NCBI GenBank assembly: GCA_963777485.1
Contig: CAVZQP010000001.1
Span: 992,001-1,056,000, forward strand
Reading direction: 5' to 3'
Source of the DNA: Bog-473 sp963777485
GTDB taxonomy: Bacteria; Actinomycetota; Acidimicrobiia; Acidimicrobiales; RAAP-2
Length of the DNA stretch: 64,000 bases
Position 1 is the first letter of the stretch. Each line of letters starts with the position of its first letter. The translations under genes and the position numbers were made by a program. Shown here one piece after another: positions 16,579 to 29,098 of this stretch. Below the pieces are notes generated by a model. The model had not been told where the DNA came from. It did no database searches and saw nothing but the letters and a program-made list of their open reading frames with translations.

Positions 16579-17567
16579 GCGGGCCCCAGCATCTGCTCTC
16601 CGTGGCCGACCTCGGCCGTGAAGGCATCGCCGAGGTCCTGCGCGTCGCCGAGTCCTTCGCCGAGGTCGAGCGGCGCTCGGTGCCGAAGGTCCCGACCCTG
16701 CGCGGCAAGGTGGTCGCCACCCTCTTCTTCGAGGAGTCGACGAGGACCCGCCTCTCCTTCGAGACAGCCGCCAAGCGCCTTTCGGCCGACGTGCTGTCGC
16801 TCGCCGTTGCGAGCTCGTCGGTCAAGAAAGGTGAGAGCCTCCGCGACACCGTCGAGACGGTGGAGGCCATGGGCATCGACGCCGTGATCATCCGCCACTC
16901 CTCGTCCGGCGCGCCGCATCAGGTCGCACGCTGGGTCGAGCGCGCCCGCGTCGTGAACGCGGGGGACGGCTGGCACGAGCACCCGACCCAGGGGCTGCTC
17001 GACTGCTTCACCGTGCGCCAGGTGCTGGCCGAGCGGAAGGGCGCGGCGCCCGAGGAATTGGGCATCGGTTGTTTCGAAGGGCTGCGGGTCCTGATCGTCG
17101 GGGACGTCCGCCACAGCCGGGTGGCACGGTCGGAGGTCCTCGCCTACAGCGCGCTCGGCGCCCACGTCACCCTGGCGTCACCCGGCAGCCTCCTGCCGCC
17201 GTCGCTCGAGGGCTGGCCGGTCGAGGTGGCCGCGGACTTCGACGAGGCACTGGGCGACGCAGACGTCGTGTCGCTGCTCCGCCTGCAGGCCGAGCGGGGG
17301 AGCGGCTCCTTCGTGCCGAGCCTGCGCGAGTACACGGCCGGCTGGGGACTGACGGCTCGCCGTGTCGCCCGCCTGCGCGACGACGCCATCGTGACGCACC
17401 CCGGACCAATGGTGCGGGGCGTCGAGATCGCGTCCGACGTCGCCGACCTCCCGCGCACCGTCGTCACCCAGCAGGTGGCGAACGGCGTTGCGGTGCGCAT
17501 GGCGATTCTTTTCCTGCTGCTCGGCAGCGAGCTGCCCGGTGCGGCGGAGGTCCCTGACGTTGCCTGA
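16575..17567 (+). CDS. pyrB: Aspartate carbamoyltransferase catalytic subunit
   Basis: 330 residues. It joins carbamoyl phosphate and aspartate to carbamoyl aspartate. The carbamoyl-phosphate loop is FFEESTRTRLSFE (STRTR). VIRHSSSGAPH supplies the HxxxGxxH region, HPTQGLLDCFTV the HPxQ motif, and HPGPMVRGVEI the C-terminal loop. GTG start overlaps pyrR, with GGAGG upstream. No pyrI regulatory subunit is present. Confidence 0.96.
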   Translation: MSGPQHLLSVADLGREGIAEVLRVAESFAEVERRSVPKVPTLRGKVVATLFFEESTRTRLSFETAAKRLSADVLSLAVASSSVKKGESLRDTVETVEAMGIDAVIIRHSSSGAPHQVARWVERARVVNAGDGWHEHPTQGLLDCFTVRQVLAERKGAAPEELGIGCFEGLRVLIVGDVRHSRVARSEVLAYSALGAHVTLASPGSLLPPSLEGWPVEVAADFDEALGDADVVSLLRLQAERGSGSFVPSLREYTAGWGLTARRVARLRDDAIVTHPGPMVRGVEIASDVADLPRTVVTQQVANGVAVRMAILFLLLGSELPGAAEVPDVA

Positions 17568-18888
17568 GCCCAAGGTCACACTCCTTCTGCGCGGCGGATC
17601 GGTCGTCGGCCCCGAGGGGCTCACCCGGGCCGACGTGGCCGTCGGCGGCGCGGTCGTGCTCGACGTGGCGGCGTCGATCGACCCGCCCAAGGGTGCCACG
17701 GTCCTCGACGCCACCGGGTGCCTCGTGGGGCCGGGCCTCGTCGACCTGCACACGCACCTCCGCCAGCCCGGGCGCGAGGAGGCCGAGACGATCGAGACGG
17801 GGACGCGGGCGGCGGCGCTCGGTGGCTACACCGCGGTCGTGGCCATGCCCAACACCGAGCCGCCGATCGATTCGGCCGGTGTGGTCCGGGAAATCCTCGA
17901 CCTGGCCGTCGGGTGCGCGGCCGAGGTCGCAGTGTCGGGCGCCATCACGGTCGGCCGGGCCGGCACGGCACTGGCGCCGATGGGGGAGTTGGCCTCGCTG
18001 GGTGTCACGCTCTTCACCGACGACGGCGCAGGGGTCCAGGACGGCGCGCTCATGCGGCGTGCGCTGGACTACGCGAAGGGGCTCGGCGTGACGCTGGCAC
18101 AGCACTGCGAAGACAGCTGCCTGGCTGACGGCGGTGCAATGCATGAGGGCGAGTGGTCCAGCCGGCTGGGCATTCCCGGCATGCCGGCTGCGGCCGAGGA
18201 GGCGATGGTCGCGCGCGACATCGCGCTGGTGCGACTCACGGGCGCGCCCGTCCACTTCCTGCACCTGTCGACGGCAGGCTCGGTCGAACTGGTACGGCGG
18301 GCGAAGGCGGAAGGCCTGGCGGTGACGGCCGAGGCGGCACCGCACCACATGCTGCTGACGCACGCCCTCGTCGCAGGCTACGACCCGGTCTTCAAGGTGA
18401 ACCCGCCGCTGCGCACCGGTGCGGACGTCGCCGCCGTGGTAACCGGCCTGTGCGACGGCACCATCGACGCGGTCGCCACCGACCACGCGCCGCACGCGCC
18501 CGAAGCCAAGGACGTGCCGTTCGACCAGGCGCCACCGGGCATGCTCGGGTTGCAGACCGCGCTGCCGGTCGCGTGGGAGGTGCTGTCGTCCCGTCTCGGG
18601 CCCGAGCGGGTCTTCGCACTGATGAGCACGCAACCGGCGGCGATCGCCAAACTGACCGCGACCGACCCGCGGGTGGGCGGCCACAGCGCGCAGGGAGGAC
18701 CGGTCGAGGCTGGCGCCGCAGCCAACCTCTGCGTGTTCGACCCCGCCGCGACGACGGTGGTGGAACCGGCGCGGCTGGCCAGCCGGAGTCACAACACGCC
18801 GTACGCGGGGCGCTCGTTCCAAGGTGCGGTGCGACACACCGTGCTGCGGGGCGAGCCGACCGTGATCGACGCGGTGGCGCAGCGATGA
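17560..18888 (+). CDS. pyrC: Dihydroorotase
   Basis: 442 residues, type I-like amidohydrolase. It closes carbamoyl aspartate to dihydroorotate. Metal ligands are seen as GLVDLHTHLRQPG (HxH), the Asp/His region QHCEDSCL, HFLHLSTAGS, and the C-terminal DAVATDHAPH. There is no ATG or GTG at the start; TTG at 17560 with GGAGG 9 nt upstream (17546-17550) gives the expected N-terminus. It overlaps the pyrB end by 8 bases and carA by 4. Confidence 0.94.
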   Translation: MPEPKVTLLLRGGSVVGPEGLTRADVAVGGAVVLDVAASIDPPKGATVLDATGCLVGPGLVDLHTHLRQPGREEAETIETGTRAAALGGYTAVVAMPNTEPPIDSAGVVREILDLAVGCAAEVAVSGAITVGRAGTALAPMGELASLGVTLFTDDGAGVQDGALMRRALDYAKGLGVTLAQHCEDSCLADGGAMHEGEWSSRLGIPGMPAAAEEAMVARDIALVRLTGAPVHFLHLSTAGSVELVRRAKAEGLAVTAEAAPHHMLLTHALVAGYDPVFKVNPPLRTGADVAAVVTGLCDGTIDAVATDHAPHAPEAKDVPFDQAPPGMLGLQTALPVAWEVLSSRLGPERVFALMSTQPAAIAKLTATDPRVGGHSAQGGPVEAGAAANLCVFDPAATTVVEPARLASRSHNTPYAGRSFQGAVRHTVLRGEPTVIDAVAQR

Positions 18889-20039
18889 CGGCGGTCACCG
18901 AGCCGGAACAGCGGACGCCGGCGCTGTTGGTCACGGCCGACGGCGCGGTCTTCGCCGGCGAAGCCGCGGGTGCGGCCGTGCGGGTGGCGACGGGCGAACT
19001 CGTCTTCAACACGGCGATGAGCGGGTACCAGGAGGTGATCACCGACCCGTCGTACGCCGGGCAGGTGATCTCGTTCACCAGCACCCACATCGGCAACTAC
19101 GGCACCAACGGGGCGGACGACGAGGCGCTCGTGCCGCAATGTCGCGGCGTGGTGGTCTGCGATCTGGCCGACGTGCCGTCGAACTGGAGGGCCACCGAGG
19201 GCCTCGAGCCGTTCCTGCGGCGCCACGGCGTCCCCGCCATGACCGGCGTGGACACCCGCCGTCTGGCTCGTCACGTGCGCGTCGCCGGCGCCGTGCCCTG
19301 CGCGTTCGGTACCGCGTCCGAGCGCGAGTTGCGGGACGCTGCCGCGGCTGCAGTCGGAACGGACGGGATGGACCTGGTGAGCGGCGTGACCGCATCGGAG
19401 CCGAGCGTGCATCCCTATAGCGGGGCCGGCGGCCGCGCGGGGCCCGACGCCGGCCTGCGCGTCGTCGCCTACGACTTCGGCGTCAAGACGACCATGGTGC
19501 GTCTACTGACGACGTTGGGGACGGTCACGGTCGTGCCGGCGGGGACGACGGCCGACGATGTGATGGCGCTCGAGCCTGACGGCGTGTTCCTCTCCAACGG
19601 TCCCGGCGACCCCGCGGCCCTGCCGGGACCGGCGGCGGCCATCGCGGACCTCGTCGGCCGCGTGCCCATCTTCGGGATCTGCCTCGGTCACCAGATCCTC
19701 GCCACGGCGCTCGGCGGCACCACCTACAAGCTGCCGTTCGGCCACCACGGCGCCAACCACCCGGTGCAGCGCCTCGAGACCGGCGTCGTCGAGATCACGA
19801 GCCAGAACCACAACTACGCCGTTGCGGCCGGCTCGATCCCCGACGCCGAGACGACGCACGTGAACCTGAACGACGGTGTGGTCGAGGGGTTCCGCTCACT
19901 GAAGGCGCCCGCGTTCTCGGTGCAGTACCACCCCGAGGCCGCGCCCGGGCCCCACGATGCGCGTTACCTGTTCGGCGCCTTCCGAGACCTCATGCTGGCC
20001 GATCCCACCGCAGCTGCCCGCGCCGCTGGGGCGCGCTAG
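18885..20039 (+). CDS. carA: Carbamoyl-phosphate synthase small (glutaminase) subunit
   Basis: 384 residues. The C-terminal class I glutamine amidotransferase domain has the nucleophile Cys266 in FGICLGHQ and the His/Glu pair in QYHPEA (349 and 351). It feeds ammonia through a tunnel to CarB. The N-terminal CPSase_sm domain shows FNTAMSGYQEVITDPSY and GVDTRRLARHVR. The ATG overlaps the pyrC stop. Confidence 0.96.
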   Translation: MTAVTEPEQRTPALLVTADGAVFAGEAAGAAVRVATGELVFNTAMSGYQEVITDPSYAGQVISFTSTHIGNYGTNGADDEALVPQCRGVVVCDLADVPSNWRATEGLEPFLRRHGVPAMTGVDTRRLARHVRVAGAVPCAFGTASERELRDAAAAAVGTDGMDLVSGVTASEPSVHPYSGAGGRAGPDAGLRVVAYDFGVKTTMVRLLTTLGTVTVVPAGTTADDVMALEPDGVFLSNGPGDPAALPGPAAAIADLVGRVPIFGICLGHQILATALGGTTYKLPFGHHGANHPVQRLETGVVEITSQNHNYAVAAGSIPDAETTHVNLNDGVVEGFRSLKAPAFSVQYHPEAAPGPHDARYLFGAFRDLMLADPTAAARAAGAR

Positions 20040-20065
20040 AGCGGGGCAGGGGAGAGCGCAGCACC

Positions 20066-23394
<3,329 letters not shown>

Positions 23395-23398
<4 letters not shown>

Positions 23399-24420
23399 GC
23401 CCGGCCCGACGCGCGCCCCACACCGAGAGCACGGCCGCGCTCGCGACCCGGATCGGCACCCTCGAACTGCCGAACCCGGTCATGACGGCGTCGGGAACGT
23501 CGGGCCACGGCACCGAGCTCGCGGACTACGGCGACCTTTCCGCGCTCGGAGCGGTCGTGGTGAAGTCCCTCTCGGCCGAGCCCTGGGCGGGTAACCCGGC
23601 ACCCCGAGTGCACGAGGTCGGCGCGGGGATGCTCAACAGCGTCGGGCTGCAGGGACCCGGTCTCGCCGTGTGGGCGGAGCACGATCTCCCCGCGCTCGCC
23701 GCAGCCGGTGCGCGGGTCGTGGTGAGCATCTGGGGCCGCACCGTTGCGGAATACGAGCGTGCCGCGGAGCTCGTCGTCGCCGCGGCGAACACGGAGCCCG
23801 GCCGCTGCATCGCGGCGCTCGAGGTCAACGTCAGCTGTCCCAACGTCGAGGACCGGTCGCGCATGTTCGCGCACTCGGCCGAGGCGACGGCCCGGGTCAT
23901 GGCGGCCACCAAGTGCGGCCTGCCGCGCTGGGCCAAGCTCAGTCCCAACGTGCCCGACATCGTGGAGATCGCGTCCGGCGCGCTCGAGGGTGGCGCGGCC
24001 GGGCTCACGCTGGTGAACACGCTGCTCGGCATGGCCCTCGACACCGAGACGGGACGGCCCGTTCTCGGTGCGGGTGGTGGTGGGCTCTCGGGGGCCCCGT
24101 TGCACCCGGTGGCGGTGCGTGCCGTCTGGGAATGCCGGGCCGCGTTCCCCGACACGCCGATCATCGGGGTGGGCGGCGTGCAGTCGGGACACGATGCCGT
24201 CGAGTTCCTGCAGGCGGGAGCCGACGCCGTACAGATCGGCACTGCGACCTTCCGGGACCCGCACGCCCCGTGGCAGGTGTTGCACCAGCTGGCGCGCTGG
24301 TGCCGCGACCACGACACCACGGTCGCAGGCATCCGGGGCCCTGTCGCCGGCGGTACACGCACGACACCGGACGAAGACGCGAACGCGAACGCGAACGCGA
24401 AGGAGGACGCGCATGGTTGA
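23395..24420 (+). CDS. pyrD: Dihydroorotate dehydrogenase, class 1B-like
   Basis: 341 residues. The catalytic residue is Cys148 in EVNVSCPNVEDRS, which marks the cytosolic class 1 enzymes (class 2 has Ser). NPVMTASGTSGHG and GVGGVQSGHDAVEFLQAGAD are the FMN/phosphate segments. Class 1B enzymes normally pair with an Fe-S/FAD subunit PyrK. No pyrK is in this operon, so the electron acceptor is open. The last ~25 residues are low-complexity (DEDANANANAKED), encoded by GAACGC repeats. It overlaps carB and pyrF. Confidence 0.94.
24381..24398 (+). repeat. GAACGC hexamer x3 inside the pyrD tail
   Basis: Three perfect GAACGC copies encode NANANA at the PyrD C-terminus and end 3 bases before the pyrF ribosome binding site AGGAGG. 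It is probably a slippage product. Confidence 0.85.
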
Positions 24421-25252
24421 CACATTCGGCGACCGCGTGGCCGCCGCTGTGCGCGCCACCGGGCCGTTGTGCGCGGGCATCGATCCCTCGCCGGAACTTC
24501 TCAAGGACTGGGGCCTCACCGACGACGCGCAGGGCCTACGCACCTTCGGCGCGACGTGCGTCGAGGCGTTCGCCGGTGAAGTCGGTGTGGTCAAGCCGCA
24601 GGTCGCATTCTTCGAACGGCACGGCTCGGCCGGCATGGCCGAGCTCGAGCGATTTGTCGCACAGGCCGGAGCGGCTGGCCTGGTCGTCATCAACGATGCG
24701 AAGCGCGGCGACATCGACACCACCGCGCAGGCCTACGCCGACGCGTGGCTCGGCGACGCCAGCCCGCTCGCCGCCGACGCCGTCACCGTGCACGCGTACC
24801 TCGGTCTTGGCGCGCTCCAGCCAATGGTCCGCCTGGCTGCCCGCGGCGGCCGCGGCGTCTTCGTCGTCGTCCGCAGCTCCAACCCCGAGGGCCGCGGCCT
24901 GCAGCAGGCGGTCACGGCCGAAGGGGCCTCTGTGGAGGACACACTGCTCGCCGAGATTGCCGCGCTCAACGGATCCGCGGAGGTCCCGGCCGGCACCGTC
25001 GGCGCCGTCATCGGGGCGACCCTGCCACGCTCTCACTTCCCGTTAGACCAGCTCAGAGGCGTAATTCTTGCCCCGGGCCTCGGCGCCCAGGGTGCCGGCC
25101 CCGCCGACGTCGCGGCGCGCTTCGCCGGGTGCGCGCCCGGGAGCGTCCTGCCGAGCAGTTCCCGGGGCCTGCTGCGGCACGGCCCGGCACCCGACACGCT
25201 CCGTTCCCACGCCCGGTCGCTCGTGCGTGAACTCTCGGTGGCGATGGGCTGA
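24413..25252 (+). CDS. pyrF: Orotidine 5'-phosphate decarboxylase, long (type 2) form
   Basis: 279 residues, the size of the mycobacterial-type enzyme. It decarboxylates OMP to UMP, the last step of the pathway. Conserved pieces are LCAGIDPSPELL, VKPQVAFFERHG, the catalytic LVVINDAKRGDIDTT (DxKxxD), VHAYLG and ILAPGLGAQGAG. The ATG at 24413 has AGGAGG upstream and overlaps pyrD by 8 bases. It is the end of the pyr operon. Confidence 0.95.
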   Translation: MVDTFGDRVAAAVRATGPLCAGIDPSPELLKDWGLTDDAQGLRTFGATCVEAFAGEVGVVKPQVAFFERHGSAGMAELERFVAQAGAAGLVVINDAKRGDIDTTAQAYADAWLGDASPLAADAVTVHAYLGLGALQPMVRLAARGGRGVFVVVRSSNPEGRGLQQAVTAEGASVEDTLLAEIAALNGSAEVPAGTVGAVIGATLPRSHFPLDQLRGVILAPGLGAQGAGPADVAARFAGCAPGSVLPSSSRGLLRHGPAPDTLRSHARSLVRELSVAMG

Positions 25253-25290
25253 AGAGGGAAAATGGGTGTGAACGCGCCGGAAAGAGGCGC

Positions 25291-25296
25291 TATGGT
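25291..25296 (+). promoter_or_regulatory. -10 element TATGGT, leaderless promoter of mihF
   Basis: TATGGT ends 7 nt before the ATG at 25304. TGAACG (25269-25274) lies 16 nt upstream as a possible -35. This placement favours the start at 25304 over the in-frame ATGs at 25262 and 25292. Confidence 0.55.
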
Positions 25297-25303
25297 CTCG
25301 CCC

Positions 25304-25621
25304 ATGCCGCAACCTCCCGCACTCACTCCCGAGCAGCGCGCCGCTGCACTCGAAAAGGCTGCCAAGGTTCGCCGTGAGCGGGCCGAGGTGAAGGACAAGC
25401 TCAAGATGGGCTCGCTTTCCTTGGCGGACCTTCTGACTCAGGCGGACTCCAACGAGACCATCGGCAAGATGAAGGTGGTCTCGGTCCTCGAGTCCCTGCC
25501 GGGTCTCGGCAAGGTGAAGGCCAGGCGCCTCATGGAGACGGTCGGCATCAGCGACAGCCGGCGGCTGCAGGGGCTCGGAGCCAAGCAGCGCGAGGCGCTG
25601 CTCAAAGAGACTGCGCGCTGA
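25304..25621 (+). CDS. mihF: Integration host factor, actinobacterial type (mIHF)
   Basis: 105 residues. It is a basic, helical nucleoid protein with the S13-like helix-two-turn-helix: LTPEQRAAALEKAAKVRRERAEVKDKLK, then GKMKVVSVLESLPGLGKVKARRLME (read as KMKVVSVLESLPG and GKVKARRLME) and ISDSRRLQGLGAKQREALL. It binds and bends DNA. The position directly before gmk and rpoZ is the standard actinobacterial order. Confidence 0.93.
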   Translation: MPQPPALTPEQRAAALEKAAKVRRERAEVKDKLKMGSLSLADLLTQADSNETIGKMKVVSVLESLPGLGKVKARRLMETVGISDSRRLQGLGAKQREALLKETAR

Positions 25622-26210
25622 ACCCCCCGCGGGCACACCGCGCATCTTCGTCCTGATCGGCCCGGGTGGGGCCGGCAAGGGCACGGTTGCGAGCGAGCTT
25701 GTTGCGCGTGACCCGAGTATTTGGTTGAGCCGCAGCTGGACGACGCGCGCGCCGCGGCCGGGTGAACAAGAGCGTGGCGCCTACGTCTTCGTCGACAGGC
25801 CGACGTTCGAGGCCGCCATCGAGGCGGGCAAGTTCTTCGAGTGGGCACCTTTCCTCGATTACTTCCAGGGAACCCCGATCCCCGACCCGCCTCCAGGGAC
25901 CGACATCCTCCTCGAGATCGACGTGCAGGGCGCCGAGCAGGTCCTGCAGAACCGGCCCGACGCCACCGTGATCCTCCTGCTCCCGCCGTCCGACTCCGAC
26001 CAGGCCCAGCGCCTCGCCGCCCGTGGCGACGACGAGGAGCACATACGCCGCCGGGTGGAGCTCGGCCGGTCCGAGGTCGAGCGGGGCGCCAAGATCGCAG
26101 CTCACACCATCGTGAACGACGACCTCGAACGGGCCATCTCCCAGCTGACGGCTATAGTTGAGGGCACTCGCTCGGACGCCCCCTGCGCCGCGAACCCGGA
26201 GGAACCCTGA
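25611..26210 (+). CDS. gmk: Guanylate kinase, apparently with a CTG start
   Basis: It phosphorylates GMP to GDP. The P-loop GPGGAGKGT, then SRSWTTRAPRPGE, FFEWAPF and LLEIDVQGAEQV identify it. The P-loop frame is open back to a TGA at 25515 but contains no ATG, GTG or TTG before the P-loop; the first TTG (25725) lies after it and would remove the nucleotide site. The best candidate is CTG at 25611, overlapping the mihF end by 11 nt and giving 199 residues, a normal length. A run of six C at 25623-25628 leaves a sequencing indel possible. The stop overlaps rpoZ (TGATG). Confidence 0.85.
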   Translation: MRAEPPAGTPRIFVLIGPGGAGKGTVASELVARDPSIWLSRSWTTRAPRPGEQERGAYVFVDRPTFEAAIEAGKFFEWAPFLDYFQGTPIPDPPPGTDILLEIDVQGAEQVLQNRPDATVILLLPPSDSDQAQRLAARGDDEEHIRRRVELGRSEVERGAKIAAHTIVNDDLERAISQLTAIVEGTRSDAPCAANPEEP

Positions 26211-26587
26211 TGGCCCAAGGCCGCAACACGCTGATGGATCCCCCAATTGAGGAGCTCCTGGACAAAGTGGACTCGAAGTTCACCCTGGTCGCGCTGGGCT
26301 CGGCCCGGGCCCGGCAGGTGAACTCGTACTACAACAGCCTCGGCGAGGGCCTCGGCAAGGTCGTGCCGCCCCAGGTGGCGTCGGTTTCGGGCAAGCCGGT
26401 CTCCATCGCCTTCGAGGAGATCGCGGCCGGCAAGGCCACCTACACCCGCCCCGACCCCGAGGAAGAGGCTGCGCTCGCCGCCGCCATTGCCGACGCCGCC
26501 GAGGCGGGCCTTCTGAGCGAGGAGGGCGGCGAGGCCGAGGTCATCGAAACGCTCGACGTCGGGGGCGACGACCCGACCGCGAGCTAG
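26210..26587 (+). CDS. rpoZ: RNA polymerase omega subunit
   Basis: 125 residues from ATG at 26210 with GGAGGA upstream. LMDPPIEELLDKVDSKFTLVALGSARARQVNSYY (read as PPIEELLDKVDSKFTLV and SARARQVNSYY) is the omega fold that clamps the beta-prime C-terminus. KPVSIAFEEIAAGKATY completes it. The acidic Ala/Glu-rich tail is common in actinobacterial omega. Confidence 0.93.
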   Translation: MAQGRNTLMDPPIEELLDKVDSKFTLVALGSARARQVNSYYNSLGEGLGKVVPPQVASVSGKPVSIAFEEIAAGKATYTRPDPEEEAALAAAIADAAEAGLLSEEGGEAEVIETLDVGGDDPTAS

Positions 26588-26615
26588 GCGGACGAAGGCG
26601 GGGCGGACGCCGCCC

Positions 26616-27863
26616 ATGGCCGCGGACCAGCCTCTGGAAGCCGGCCCCGCGGGCCCGCCCCGAGTCGTCCTGGGGGTGTCCGGCGGGATCGCCGCCTACA
26701 AGGCCGTCGAGGTCTGCCGCCGCCTGGTCGACGCCGGCGTGCACGTGACACCGGTGCTCACGCATGACGCCACCCGCTTCGTCGGCGCGCTGACGTTCTC
26801 CGCGCTGGCGTCCGAGCAGGCCCAGCTCTCCCTGTGGGACGAGGCATCGCCGATTCCCCACACGAATCTCGGCCAGCGCGCCGACCTCGTCGTGGTGGCT
26901 CCGGCTACGGCGCACACACTGGCGCGCTACGCCGCCGGCCTCTCGGACGACCTTCTCATGGCCACCCTCCTTGCCACCCGTGCGCCCGTCATCGTCTGTC
27001 CGGCCATGCACACCGAGATGTGGGAACACCCTTCGGTGCAGGAGAACCTGGCGACGCTGGAGCGCCGCGGCGTCGAGATCGTGCCGCCCGAGGCCGGTCG
27101 CCTCGCCGGCGGCGACTCGGGGGAAGGACGCCTCGCCGACCCGGCGGTGATCGTGGCCCGGGTGCTCGCGCGCCTCGGCCAGACCGCCCGGCGCGACCTG
27201 ACGGGCCGAAGGGTCATCGTGAGCGCCGGCGGCACCCGGGAGCCGCTCGACCCGGTTCGGTTCATCACCAACCGCTCCTCGGGCAAACAGGGCCACGCGA
27301 TTGCGGTTGCGGCGGCGCGACGCGGGGCCGCCGTGACGCTCGTCACCTCGTCTCCACTGGCGCTACCACCCGACACCGGCGTCATCCGGATCGACGTCGA
27401 GACGGCGGCCGACATGGAGCAGGCCATGGGTTCGGCGGCCGACGGTGCGGATGTCGTCGTGATGTCCGCTGCGGTCGCCGATTTCCGACCGAAGGCAACC
27501 GCGGGGACGAAGCTCTCGAAGGAGGACGGCATCCCCGAATTCGTGCTCGAGCGGACGCCCGACATCCTGATCGGCTTGGCCCACCGGCGCACTCCCGGCC
27601 AGGTCATCGTGGGTTTCGCGGCGGAGACGCACGACGCCGTCGAGCGGGGCCGGCGCAAGCTGGAGCGCAAGGGTGTCGACCTACTCGTCGTTAACGACGT
27701 GAGCGCGCCGGGTGTCGGCTTCGACTACGACACAAACGCGGTCGTGATCCTGGGCGCAGATGGGACCTCCACCGAAATCCCCCTGACCTCCAAGGATGCA
27801 GTGGCAAATGCCGTATTGGATAGGGTGATCGATCACCTCAACGAGAAGCGGAGCAGTACGTGA
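26616..27863 (+). CDS. coaBC: Bifunctional phosphopantothenoylcysteine decarboxylase / synthetase
   Basis: 415 residues. The N-terminal flavoprotein half (CoaC) has LGVSGGIAAYKAVEVCRRL, the FMN-region APATAHTLARYAAG and the active-site CPAMHTEMWEHP. The C-terminal half (CoaB) starts at TGRRVIVSAGGTREPLDPVRF and has NRSSGKQGHAIA and the conserved VNDVSAPGVGFDYDTN. Together they make 4'-phosphopantetheine for CoA. It starts 28 nt after rpoZ and overlaps metK by 4 bases. Confidence 0.95.
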   Translation: MAADQPLEAGPAGPPRVVLGVSGGIAAYKAVEVCRRLVDAGVHVTPVLTHDATRFVGALTFSALASEQAQLSLWDEASPIPHTNLGQRADLVVVAPATAHTLARYAAGLSDDLLMATLLATRAPVIVCPAMHTEMWEHPSVQENLATLERRGVEIVPPEAGRLAGGDSGEGRLADPAVIVARVLARLGQTARRDLTGRRVIVSAGGTREPLDPVRFITNRSSGKQGHAIAVAAARRGAAVTLVTSSPLALPPDTGVIRIDVETAADMEQAMGSAADGADVVVMSAAVADFRPKATAGTKLSKEDGIPEFVLERTPDILIGLAHRRTPGQVIVGFAAETHDAVERGRRKLERKGVDLLVVNDVSAPGVGFDYDTNAVVILGADGTSTEIPLTSKDAVANAVLDRVIDHLNEKRSST

Positions 27864-29050
27864 AGACGACTTTCACCTCGGAATCGGTCACCGAGGGCCA
27901 CCCGGACAAGATGGCGGACCAGATCTCGGACGCCGTTCTGGACGCCATCCTCGAGGGTGATCCGAACAGCCGTGTCGCCTGCGAGACGCTGCTCACCACC
28001 GGCCTCGTGGTCGTCGCCGGTGAGGTGACCACCGAGACCTACGTCGACATCCCCGCTCTCGTGCGCGAGACGGTGTGCGACATCGGGTACGACAACGACG
28101 CGTACGGCTTCAACGGCAGGACGTGCGGCGTTCTGGTCTCGCTCGACGCGCAGTCGCCCGACATCGCGCAGGGCGTCGACGCCGCGTTCGAACTGCGCAG
28201 CGGCAAGGGCGGCGAAGACGTGTTGAACGCCCAGGGTGCCGGAGACCAGGGGATGATGTTCGGCTACGCGTGCGACGAGACGCCGGACCTGATGCCGATG
28301 CCGATCTGGCTCGCGCACCGCCTCTCCGAGCGCCTGGCCCAGGTGCGCCGCGCCGGCGCGGTGCCGTATCTGCGGCCCGACGGCAAGACTCAGGTGTCGG
28401 TCGTCTACGAGGACGGCCGGCCGGTGCGGATCGACACGGTGCTGATCTCCACGCAGCACGCCGCCGGGATCGACCTCGAGGAGCAGTTGCGCCCCGACCT
28501 CATCGAGCACGTCATCACGCCGCTACTGCCGACCGACCTCGACAGCGCGGACCTCCGGATCTACTGCAACCCCACCGGCATCTTCGAGCTCGGCGGGCCC
28601 CACGCCGACACGGGTCTCACCGGGCGCAAGATCATCGTCGACACCTACGGCGGTATGGCTCGCCACGGCGGCGGCGCCTTCTCCGGCAAGGACCCCTCGA
28701 AGGTCGACCGCTCGGCGGCTTATGCGGCCCGCTGGGTTGCCAAGCACGTCGTTGCCGCCGGTGCCGCCAGACGCTGCGAGGTACAGGTCGCGTACGCAAT
28801 CGGCGTCGCGCACCCGGTCTCATTGCTCGTAGACACGTTCGGCACCGAAGCGGTGGAGCCGCAGAAGATCTCCGACGCCGTGCGAGAGCTGTTCGACCTC
28901 CGCCCGGCCGCCATCTCGCGTGACCTCGAACTGCGCCGCCCGATCTACAAGAAGACGGCGGCCTACGGTCACTTCGGCCGTTCCGAGAAGGAGTTCACCT
29001 GGGAGGCCACGCCCCGCGTGGACGACCTGCGGGCTGCGCTCGGGCTCTGA
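27860..29050 (+). CDS. metK: S-adenosylmethionine synthetase
   Basis: 396 residues. It makes SAM from methionine and ATP. FTSESVTEGHPDKMADQISD is the ATP/methionine site, GAGDQGMMFGYA the signature hexapeptide region, and GGGAFSGKDPSKVDRSAAYAAR (GGGAFSGKDPSK and VDRSAAYAAR) the P-loop-like phosphate site. GTG at 27860 overlaps the coaBC stop, so it is translationally coupled. Confidence 0.97.
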   Translation: MKTTFTSESVTEGHPDKMADQISDAVLDAILEGDPNSRVACETLLTTGLVVVAGEVTTETYVDIPALVRETVCDIGYDNDAYGFNGRTCGVLVSLDAQSPDIAQGVDAAFELRSGKGGEDVLNAQGAGDQGMMFGYACDETPDLMPMPIWLAHRLSERLAQVRRAGAVPYLRPDGKTQVSVVYEDGRPVRIDTVLISTQHAAGIDLEEQLRPDLIEHVITPLLPTDLDSADLRIYCNPTGIFELGGPHADTGLTGRKIIVDTYGGMARHGGGAFSGKDPSKVDRSAAYAARWVAKHVVAAGAARRCEVQVAYAIGVAHPVSLLVDTFGTEAVEPQKISDAVRELFDLRPAAISRDLELRRPIYKKTAAYGHFGRSEKEFTWEATPRVDDLRAALGL

Positions 29051-29098
29051 GCGTGCAGGCGCTCCCGTGAGGGGCGCCGACGCGGTGCTGGTGGCACC

